From: Ectocarpus siliculosus
Taxonomy: Eukaryota; Sar; Phaeophyceae; Ectocarpales; Ectocarpaceae
DNA: 64,000 nt
Reading direction: 5' to 3'
Assembly: GCA_000310025.1 (NCBI GenBank)
Contig: FN649739.1
Coordinates: forward strand, 124,001 to 188,000
The translations under genes and the position numbers were made by a program. How positions within the stretch are numbered: position 1 is the first letter of the stretch; each line of letters begins with the position of its first letter. Shown piece by piece: positions 27,011 through 37,174 of the stretch. Below the pieces are notes generated by a model. That model was not told the DNA's origin, searched no databases, and was given only the letters and a program-made list of their open reading frames with translations.

Positions 27011-30000
27011 TCACGGGTCGTCTTCCGATGCCTTGGAGTCCTTCCCTACTCCAAACGCCAGCAGCTTGCCTAGCTCCCCATTGCCGTTGAGCACTGCTGT
27101 CAAGATGGCGCTCGAAAGTAGCGCCGGGTTCAAATACAGCAGTGCTGCGAGTAAAGCGAAAAAAGAATGCGGGGGGGCGGGGGGGGTGAGGCCATCGGCG
27201 GTGCCGAGTCAGCCAAGTCAGCCAAAGGAGGGCATCGCATCATTCGGATCTTGGTCAGACATGGAGAGCACAACGGGTTGCGAAGGGGCAATAGGAGGAA
27301 AGAAAATACAAGGCACAAGAAGAGCGAAACAGTAACACATGGCCGTGCCGTTTCGCGAAACTTCAACTTTTCTCTCGTTAGCTCTCTCTCTCTCTTATCA
27401 CTACTAACAAGCAACCAGCTCACTGGCTGACTGGGTAAACAACGCGAACGACTTCGACAAAACCCAGACAAAAAAATGCGACAAAAACAGCAGCCCAACC
27501 GCCGAACGACCTTACGAGGTCCGTTGTGGGAAAGAGAGAGGCAGAGTGAGCAATCAAGACATACGTACCACCGAGGCCACTAAGAAACACATGTTCCTCG
27601 TGCGACCTGTCCGTTTGGATCGAGATTCCCGTCATATTGTTGGGTTGATCTTAGGATGAGACTTACCGCGGCGCACATGGGAAGACAACAAAAAAGTCGA
27701 GTGAACAACGATGGGCTCAACTCCCATCCCCACCCCTCCACCCTGCGATAAATCCCCGCCGCCGTCCTCCCATCCGACGCAAGGATGCCCAACCCCGACG
27801 GGTCGCTCGACTCATCAACAGAATGATGCCTTTATCGCATGGTAACCACTGCAGGAAACGGGATACTAGCAGCAGCATCAACACACCTGGCTGCCCGGAC
27901 TTAGAGACGAAGTTCACCGTGAAGCACAGTCCCAAACCAAGCGCGTAGGCCGCCACACTGTTGTCAAAGTATGATCTGCCGCCCCCCGCCTCTCCTACAG
28001 CGCCGGCAGCTCCCGCCGCTGCCAATCTACCCCCAGGGGGGATGCCCTTCGGGGATGCCTCGGAAACCCCTGAGCCGGCCTGTGCTACCGGTGTGCCCAG
28101 GATCGAGTCTAGCCACAGAGCAATCGGGTTCTTGTTTGCTACCTCTGTCAGGAGGGCTCGGGCAGCCGCAGCCTCGGCTTGTCTGGCCCCCTCCAGGTAG
28201 ATGTCGAACGACCTTGACGACAACAACAATGTCAGATGCTATGAGTTATTAAGAAAGGGTGGGCAGTGGACGGGTGTTGTGTTGCAGGTAGGGGTGGTGA
28301 TTAGGTGTGTTTTCCCCGCCCCGTCCAGTTGTTTCTCCCGCCTCCCGAAAAGCTTTCGGGGTTGAGTTCTCGTCGCTTGGCAACGACGTTGTAAAACACG
28401 CCGGTCGCTTCGGGAGCTCGACAACCAGATTACCGCTAATACTTTTTCCTTTGTTTTTTATTTTCGATGACGACAATGGTGGCCTAGTACAGTAGATCAT
28501 TTTGTGCTGAGTCGGGAACCCTCACTTCGCGCAAGGGGAATGATCGCACCACGTTGCGCTTATTTGGTCAAGCACCGGCAGCTACACAGCGCTCACAACT
28601 TCTCTGGAAGTGAAAGCACCAGAAACTAAACCAAGTCATTTGCAGCTGTCTGTCATCCGTACGCAAGGAAGTCGCGCAAGATGCGTAACACCCGTGGCAG
28701 GACGCAGCGCACCCCCCATGCGACTCGCAGAGTACCTCACGGCGCTACGCGCTTGGTGACGTGAGAGCCTGGTCCGGTGAGACCCGCGTGCTCCGTTCTG
28801 GCGTTGTAGGAATGCAAGGCCAACGGTCTAGCGACTACGGCATGCGAGGCTATGAGCACACAACCAACCCGCCCTTCAGTTGTATGTCGAGCGCTTTTCG
28901 CGACGATGCAGGGGGGGGGGGGCAATCCTTAGTTGCGCATAGAGGAGGGGGAAGGGGCGCATTGGATTCCGAAGCCACACACGCGTGTAGGATGGCCAGT
29001 AGCCACATCGACGACAAAAAGCCACAGGCTGAGCTGGCCGTGATATCCATCTACCGTTGCGCCACTACGACAGCATAAGCAACAACAACAGCAACAACAA
29101 CAACAACAACAACAACAACAACCACAAACACTGCAATAACCCTGCAGCAGCAGCAGTACCAGCAGCAGCAGCGGCGGCGGCGGCGGCGGGGAAACTCACC
29201 TCATGAGTGTGCAAAAGGTAGCCGGTATGACGATGTCACCCAGGCCGAGCACCGAGAAGGGGTACCGCTTGGAGGGGTCCGTCAAGCTCGGGAACAGGAA
29301 CTTTACGGGAGCTTCGATCTTGGTGGCCACGGTCATCTGTGCACGGACAGCACCAGCTATTCAGCAGGACCTCAAGAGGGGACACAAGGATGCCATACGT
29401 GCATAGAGAGAGACTGCTTCCAGTGTTCTGAGGCATTGGTGTCAGCGTCGGAATGGTTACAAAAATGAGACCGCGTTTGGGGCGGATGGAGCTTTGGCGC
29501 GGACTCTGAGCAAGCGATTGGCGAGAGGCGGGAAAGGGTAAGGTAAGGGTGTCCAGCACCTAGGGTGTGAAGGAGTGGAACAAAGTAAAACTGCGGCAGC
29601 AATAGTCGACCTTCGCCAGATAGGTGGTGGCCTCTACACGACAGCCAAAATTGACAGCACGGTCCTCTAGAGAAAGGCGATGGCACACACAGCACGGCTT
29701 GACGGAACGTACCATGACCTCCGTGCCGAAGACCCAGAAGATGTCGTAGCAGAACAACCCCGTCAGCAAAATCGCTGCCGCCGGAAAGGTTGAGATGCTA
29801 ATCAGACCGATCGACTGAGCATAGGGCGGAGGAGCACAGTAGGGAATGGACGAGGGAGAGAGCAATGTTTACGAAACACTGCAGAGGTTACAAGTGGGAG
29901 AAACGAGACGGCGACACAGGCAGAAACAGCGATAGTGACATACCCACAACAGGTCAACAAGAGCTCTCTTATTGCCCAGCACTGAAAAAAAAAAAGTATT

Positions 30001-33000
30001 AAGTACAAAGTAGTCCCTGGTGTTCCGTGTGCCCCAATCTTATCTTTTGCTATTTTCCTGCTCAATGGCGAGTGCGACCCTTTTGCACCTTCACGCGCTT
30101 TTAGGGCGAGGCAATATGGCGAAGAGACGCGCTTGTTGTGCGCGGGTCGACAAAAAGCTAAGTGGTGTGATCTAGATATTTATATACACGAGGCACGTTT
30201 TAGGAATGTTGGAAATGCAACATGGGATAGTCAGGAGGACACCATGAAAAAAGCTATGCCGGTTTTCCAGTGTTGCCCTCCAGTAGAGGGTGCGTAGGGA
30301 CAACTATTGCTCGCAGAGGACTCCCACTGGCCTAGGCACCCCGCCTGGCTTCAACGTGATTTTGTACCCTATATCGTCGGCAATAATCATTAAAAAAGAC
30401 ATGGCCAACGAGCGCACCAAACCTGCATGCCGATGCACCACGCGAACACGTTGGGGATGAGAAACTTGGCGCTCAAGCCCACCGCGGGGTTAACGTCTTT
30501 GTGTCGTCGCACCAAACGCGGTTGGTGTCCGGGAAGAGAGAAGGCACAAGAGGGAGAGCAGCAAGAGAGGAACACGGTCGGAAACAAAAAGGGGTTTCCT
30601 TTCGCTCCAGCATTGTAGGCGTGCGTCGTGCGAGAGTGGGTAAATCACCGACGGGCAGAAAACGATATTAATAGTTGAAGAGGACAGTCACATCGCGCTG
30701 TTCCGCATAAGTTTGACGGTATTCCGTAAAAGGAGTGTGACTCCATGCGCGGAACGTGATTTCGCACGAGGGGCGGCAATACTCTAGACGACACGCCGTA
30801 GAGAAACGGAACGGCGATTCGCACAAAGAATTACCCGGCGCCACGTAAAACAGTACGGTACGTATCGACGACCCGCCTGCTGCAACAAGCGTACGACTTC
30901 TCAGCAGCCCAGGAGTCACGAGAAGGAAGGAAAGGCTTCTCAAGGCCCACGCGCAGGCGGCACCAAGCAAGGCAAGGCCTATGCATACGCACCGTGTTTC
31001 TACGAACGCGAGCTATGTCTGGGTCACACAGGGCGCACACCCAGGGATTGAGGGCTGTCATCCGAGGCTGCATGGCGTACGGCAGGCAAGACGTGTGACG
31101 TGGGCACTCACAAACGAATGCCGCGGTTGTTGCCGACACCAGCACGGCAAGCTCGGCGAAGTCTAGGAGGGGTTGGTCGTCATTTTCCCAGGTCTGCGGG
31201 GGGATCGATTAACGAACGAAAACATGACCGGCGGTGAAACTTAGTACTTCAATCGTGCAATGAGATTAAGCAGGGTGTATGGCTGGATAGGGGATCAAGG
31301 AGAAGGGAAAAAGAAAATCAAGGTCCAACCCGCTTAAATAAATCTGAACGTTCGTGTTCCGAGCTGAAGGGAAAGATAAACCGATCAAAACCGCGATTCG
31401 CTAACGAAAAACATGGATACAAAGTGCTGCCGGGACACTATCGCGGAAAAGCTCGTATAAATTATGGGATGATGCCAAGAGTTGCATCGGGGAGGAGAAG
31501 CAGCTTACAATACCGCCGTACGTCGAGAGATACACGGCGCAGCACATAACCACCCTGCCGACGCACGATATTCTCCTGGACACAAGGTTAGGTCTTCTTC
31601 GCCAGAACACCGCGGGGTCGCCTAATCTCGAACGCTAAGCCCAAACCGTGATGAATGTAAAAATCATCTTTGTACAGAAGCGCACGGTTCAGACACTGTG
31701 TGCCTCCTTGCCACGATAATCGTACCTCGGGAAATGCCTTGGCGAGCACCGTGTCGAGAGGCGCTGAAACCGGCGCGTTGACCACATTCTCCGGCAGGAC
31801 TGAGCGGAGGATGGGCGGGAGCACCGACACGGACGTCGCCACGCCTAGAAAAGTCGTCAAGTACTGCAACGGGGGGGCACAACAACAGCGGGAAAACCAT
31901 GATGAGGCAAGGCACGATAAAGGAAAATTCCTGTGAGACACAATCGTAGCGTCAGAGAGTCGCGCCTCGAAACCAAGCCGTACGGCATGGCCGAGAAGCC
32001 ACGGCAATACCATCCTCATCAAGACAATCAGTACTAACACGGTACGAGGGCGCTTCCGCTGACTTATTGATTGCTCTCTTCACAATAGAAACCCTTCCGG
32101 TTTCTGTTCAGTACCTGTTCACGTCAGCACGACCCAACTAAGGCGGACGTTTTCGATCAGCACTGGCCAAGTACCCGAAAACGTATGTACAAACACACAA
32201 AGTCAATAGAGCAACAACGACTTCGTTACTCAACTTGGATGCACCGTGTGGGGTGTCGACAGGACGTGCAGACAAAAACAAAAGAAGCAGATAAAAAAGC
32301 GCAATGCGCGATAGCCTCTTGAAATGAGGCGTTTCCAATCGGTTTCCCATCTTATATACACTGGGCAACACCAGTAAAGGAAACTGCAAGGCACAAAACA
32401 TGCCTCGCGGCACAAATACCGACGGCAAATCGGCCACAAGGCCAAGAAAGACGTCAGAAAAGCAAGGCACCGACCAAGCAGAGAACACCACGCCGTCTGA
32501 AGACAGCTCTCTCTCTCGCGGAAAAATAAACTCGCCTGGTAAGCGATCCCGACCGAGATGTCGGTGTACTTGAGGAGGGCGAACACGCCGAAGAGCGATA
32601 CCGAGGCCGCAAAAGGCGCGCCGAAAGCTTGCGCAGCGGTGATGGGATTCCGCGTCTCCTGTGGCGGCGCGCGATACGATGGTAGGGGTGGTGAGCCAGG
32701 CCCGTGTTTCGATACACACCTTTCGTCAATGAATACATGCACCAAGTTTCCGTTCGCAGTTTCGAAAGGTTGTTGTCTGGTTTCAAGAAGGTTGTACAGT
32801 TGCAAGTACCGTGTTACAAACGGCCTGATGACAACAATGGTACCGCAAAGTAAACAAGGTTGGGAGACGAGATAACTCTGTCTCTGAGGACGAAGCCAAC
32901 GAAGAAGAGCGCAACGGCTATTCCCAAGCAAGAACAGGGGAAGGCAGCCTCTCGACAAAAGGACATTTGCAGAAAGGAATGGGTAATACGCAGTAACACG

Positions 33001-35116
33001 AGATTAGGTTCAAAGCGCTGCGAAACAAGACCAGGTTAACAGGAACCTATGACAACATTGGGGGATCTCCCCCCCCCGAGCACCACATGCTCGTCTTCGC
33101 CGCTCGGCAAACAGTGCGCTCGTGCGCTGTTATCCCGTCGCCGCGGCACACCGCGCTTCACGCAGGCCCCCCCGTACGCCGGCGGCGGCGTATCTGTTCT
33201 GCTTGCAAGTAGTGCATTAAGCGGAATCCGAGTCAACTCACGTCCGGGATGTCCATCCTCTTTGATCCCAGGTACACCGTGCTGACGGCTAGCAGGCCGA
33301 AGTAGACGAACGATGCAAGCTTGTAGCCGATGAGGAGGGAAGGGAGCAGCTGCAGCGCGAACAATCCAAGGTAGCTGCATTCGGCGAAGAGAGATTGCAA
33401 CAAACGGATAGATCACTTCGTTAACGACAGTACCGCATTTTCAAGATACAAGCATGAGGTTCCGCTTATAACGCCACAAACGCGTTGAAACGCGAAATCG
33501 TGTTGGTACAAGGCCTCCCGACGTCACCGCTGACGTCACACCGATACCACCGACACCGCAGCAGGTCGCGCCGCAAGACCACATCGCGCATTAGAAGCGA
33601 CACTGGGCAAGGAACTAGGGGCGAATCTCTTGATTGGCGTGCGGCACATGGGGGCTTTTCCCCCCGTAAACAATCGACGAGGGTGCATGTGCCAGCATGA
33701 AGCACCGAGACAGTGATGGCTGTGAGTAAAAGAACACAGGCGCAAGGTTTTGAGCAGGCCACAGCAGTATTCTGCAACAAGGGGTGCGACCATCGCCCCA
33801 CTGCTACCTACGTAGACTGGGCCTTGACAAAAAAACGGGGTATTCTGTATCCACGTGCAGCAGCCGTCCTGAAAATTTAGGAAGAGCGGAACCATGAACA
33901 TCATCCACAATAACGTTCGGCATCAACGTGACAGTCTGAGATACATGAGCTGTTACAGATATTTGCTCGATCTTCTACTGTCTCCGACCGATCTCACAGC
34001 ACCCTCGGACCGGGAGTAATCTTCAACATTTCCAACAGAATCGAACCGGAGATACGGTTATCGCACTCTTTCTGCGGCATGTTTTTGAGGAGGTGCCAGT
34101 CACGTCTTGGAACGTTCTTCATTCACGATACATGTTCATTGTAACTGCCTTCCGGTGCCATGCACTCTCTCAACGCATTCTTGCACAACGCCAGTGTAGG
34201 TGGGAAGCGACATCTTCTCTTAGACCATGCTGCACCCCTCTCGGGAACTGGTGTATCTATCGAGATATTCTGAAGCTATGTTCACATCTACCGACCAGCA
34301 GCATACCGTAAATGACACAAGATAACACCCCTTGGACCGATTTTCACATCTCGATTTCTCAGCCGCAGAAAGAGTCACAGCGCCGAAAACGGTGGCGTTG
34401 AAGCTGTATCGTCGAAAGCTTTCCGAAAATGCATTGTTTCATTTACGCATCCTCTTCGTCGCGGCGTAATCGAGCTTTGAAAATTGGTCCAGGGGGTGTG
34501 CTATCTTGCGTCATATACGGTAGCCTACACCGCTGTATCCCACCTTGTATCTATCGTAATGTCTGGCGTCTTGCATGCAGTAGGAATCACTGTCGGACAT
34601 CAATACGAACAACGCCACACAAACGAGAGGTTGGCTACCAAAGGAGATATTGGTTCTCCTAACCACAGGCGGTGAGAACGTCAGCCTAGCTGCTGTTTGT
34701 GTTGTACGATGGCTTGTATTACCGCCCGGACGGTTGTGACACATGAATCGGCCAAAATTCAAACTCAGGCCATTTTTTTCTGACTCGACAAAGCTCACGA
34801 TGACATTCACAAACACTCACACATTCTTGTCCTCCTCTACAAGAGCCGCCTCCACCTCAGCAGGATCAACCGTTTCCCCCTTAGCTTCAGCTGCCGACGG
34901 CTTTGAGACCATCATGACACCACCACAACCCCTCCGCTTGGCACCATCATCACAGGCTCGTCTGCTGACACGCGAAGAAAATGCCGCATTGCTCCTTGTG
35001 GGAAGACTAGCTCGCCGAACTGCCCGGTGTGGTGCGAGCCCCGTGAAGCATTGGACGCTAGATAGCCAGCAACCGGCCACCAGCAAGGACGCGAGAGTTC
35101 TCACGGAACCTCTCAT
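27011..35116 (-). CDS. SPP: Signal peptide peptidase-type intramembrane aspartyl protease with plastid presequence
   Basis: A polytopic protease of the presenilin/SPP family, which cleaves transmembrane helices of substrates inside the membrane. Exons: 34823-35116, 33242-33349, 32536-32658, 31726-31863, 31112-31193, 30423-30496, 29944-29981, 29713-29797, 29200-29336, 27887-28212 and 27011-27144. All join in phase to 512 residues. The three family signatures are present: FCYDIFWVF (catalytic Asp about 304), VLGLGDIVIP (catalytic Asp about 348) and QPALLYL (about 467-473), which is created exactly across the last splice. Residues 1-23 are a signal peptide ending VQC, followed by FTGLAP and an Arg/Ser-rich stretch, the heterokont plastid-type leader. 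A Gly/Ala-rich loop of roughly 70 residues is inserted between the GLGD helix and the next helix. No KKxx-type ER retrieval tail is seen at the C-terminus (KDSKASEDDP). The intron after 32536 starts with GC. The exon 1 to exon 2 join is the least certain, and the exon starts at 30496 and 29797 rest on weak acceptors. Compartment (plastid or periplastid membrane) is inferred. Confidence 0.87.
28354..28857 (+). repeat. Dispersed repeat, copy A (intron of SPP gene)
   Basis: About 500 bases closely resemble 58973-59484 in the same orientation over the whole length. Shared landmarks include cttggcaacgacgttgtaaa, the ctctggaagtgaaagcacca block and gtgagagcctggtccggtga. It sits in the intron between SPP exons 29200-29336 and 27887-28212, antisense to the gene. 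No coding capacity was recognised, and it is of unknown class. Confidence 0.85.
29079..29190. repeat. CAA / CAG / CGG microsatellite next to a splice donor
   Basis: Three consecutive simple repeats on the plus strand: (CAA)n at about 29079-29120, (CAG)n at about 29142-29171 and (CGG)n to 29190. The tract begins only a few bases inside the SPP intron, next to the donor at 29199 that follows the GLGD exon. Confidence 0.85.
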
Positions 35117-35289
35117 GATACAGGAGATGTGCGGTGGCAGGCAGCAGGCACGTGCTCACACGCCGAGTCCATAGGGGCACCCGCACGCCGCAGTTTTCGT
35201 GTGTCAGTGGGGGGGGGGATATGCTTTCCCCCGCATGTGCTCTGCTGCTGCTGGTGCCTCACTGCACTCAGCACACTGAACGCAACACC
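35117..35289. promoter_or_regulatory. Shared divergent promoter region, 173 bp
   Basis: The start codons of the minus-strand SPP gene (35116) and the plus-strand plastid-protein gene (35290) face away from each other with 173 bases between them. The interval must hold both 5' leaders and core promoters. A run of Gs lies at about 35208-35217. No TATA box is evident. Co-regulation of the pair is inferred from the arrangement only. Confidence 0.6.
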
Positions 35290-37174
35290 ATGCAGCTGCT
35301 CCTGTGCCTGCTGGCCTTCTTCTTGGCGGGCCTCATCCCGTCAGCAACGGGGTTCTTGGTGGTGCCACGTTCCCCGCCAAACTTCTCTCGACAAACCTGT
35401 AGGACGGCGACAGCATTGCATGCCCAGGAGGAGGATGCCGCAGTAACAGCGCCGCCTGGGTCGAGCGATGATGCCTGCCCGGGCTACCCCCGCTGCAGCG
35501 GCGAGTACCGAGACAGGGGATGCGATGGCACAGGAAGGTAGGCCACATGCGTGTTTATGGACGAGCCGCTTCTTTCGAGGTGACAATTCATGTGTACGTC
35601 GCACACACTGCTGCCTGCTGCGGTGTACATGTGATACATGTGGACACGCACAAGTATCATGTTGGCTCTCGGGGACGTCCTGAAATCATGCGACATTTGT
35701 TGCGCCGCACATGTTCAGCGCTGCGGCGAGAGTTCTCTTGAACGGGTGCAGAAGGCATGCTTACACCATGTCGGGTTCAGAGAAGGAGGCTCAAAAGAAG
35801 AGTAATAGGACCGAGGTTTGCCAGTGTTCATCTCACCGATCCTTACGTGTATTTCTCTCTTGACCGTGAGCCCTGTGTGTCGTAAGCGTAGACATGTGAC
35901 AGTAAGGAGATCCAGCATCCATCGCGTTCAGTGTCATCACGAGGTACAAAGTCTATGTATGAGTGCACGCCGATAACTACCGTGAGTCGCTTCAACCGGA
36001 AATTCCAATGGTGGTTACACCCAGCTTCCCGGGACCTCCTCCCTGCAGAATATGCATCGTAACGCTCGTCTTGACTTCCTGGCGGGGTCATGAGCAGGTC
36101 TTCAGTTCAGCAACAACCACTTTATAATAATACCAATTGGAACAGGTTTTCGACGGTTACCCCTTTCACAGAGGGCACCACATGCTTATAATCCCAGTGC
36201 CCCCCCATCTCTCTTCCCGGGATCCCCACAAATCCTGCGCGTTTTATTGCCAGGGCCCTCCTCGCCCTCGCCCGTGATCGAAGTCCATGACAAGCGTTCC
36301 ATAAATCCCGCGAGTACATACTTGTACACGGTTTTCTTTCGCCGCCACCGTGCCCGCGTTGGCAGTTGACGGATTACGTTCCACCTCGGAAGCGAAGAAA
36401 GCTTGGCACTTTCTGCAGTCCCGCTTTATGTGCGGTCATTTACCGATTGATACATTCATCGAAGCGAAAACGGAGCATGTATTTGGGTGAACCTTTGATT
36501 TCGCTTCTGCCCCGCGGTGGACTCTTGCTTGGAGCAGAATTTCGGGGGGCGTCGGGGCGCTGGTTCCGTGGCTGCCCATCAAGGCCTACCGCCCTTGCCC
36601 ATCTTTCACGGAGGCCAAGTACAAGTACACGCGCCAGGGGCAGAGCTTGAATGAGGTGAGAACGCGATGTAGGGTATGCCACTCGGAAGCGCTTTAGTAC
36701 GTACCTGGTAGTCGACAATGGCCACTTCGAGTTGAGATCCCCTCTGACGTCATCCGCATTTTGACGCGATGGTTTGTTCGCCCGAAGCTCACAACACCAC
36801 GAAAACGCTGTCGAGCGGAGACACCAACCCTTTCGAAACCGATCCAGATCGCAAGGAATCTCCCCCTTGCCGTCAGGGCGCGAAGAGCAAGCTCGCTGCA
36901 GGACGACCAGGCAGTGGTTGCGCTACATGATCCATCTGCAACGTTTTCGATACAAGGGCCTCGATATAGCCGACACGAAGGACATGCATGGAACCATTGC
37001 AACAACTGCCGTCGTGCCGACGTCGTGAATTGTTCGGGAATGCAGGTTGTGTTTGCTCGCCGTCAGGGCACGATGGACGATATCACAATGGATGACTCGT
37101 TCGGCGCGATGAAGGAGGACGCGGACGTACCAGCACCGGGCGGAACAAAGGAAGCCGACGACGGCAAGGACTGA
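35290..37174 (+). CDS. Small plastid-targeted Cys-containing protein, three exons
   Basis: Function unknown. Exons 35290-35537, 36538-36655 and 37046-37174 join in phase (2, then 0) to a 164-residue protein ending at a TGA. The start at 35290 places a hydrophobic signal peptide (MQLLLCLLAFFLAGLIPSAT) at the very N-terminus, with Phe just after SATG, then a basic/Thr-rich transit-like segment up to about residue 45. An in-frame ATG at 35134 would bury that signal. The mature part has CPGYPRCSGEYRDRGCDGTG, where GCDGTGR resembles half of a DnaJ-type CxxCxGxG element. PWLPIKAYRPCPSF and YTRQGQSLNEVVFA follow, then an acidic tail. The Cys pattern suggests metal or thiol chemistry, but that is a guess. 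It is divergent from, and very close to, the SPP gene. Confidence 0.8.

Noticed and set aside
28383-28397. 15-base identity to the lacZ-alpha / M13 forward primer site (acgacgttgtaaaac), also at 58941-58955
   Set aside because: Considered as vector contamination. Both occurrences are inside the diverged dispersed repeat, and the bases on either side do not match lacZ, so it is a chance match in a host repeat.
34821-34822. Stronger-looking donor GT|GTGAGT two bases further on for SPP exon 1
   Set aside because: It leaves phase 2, which puts the next exon out of the conserved transmembrane frame. The donor after 34823 with the acceptor before 33349 keeps frame, though cDNA should decide.
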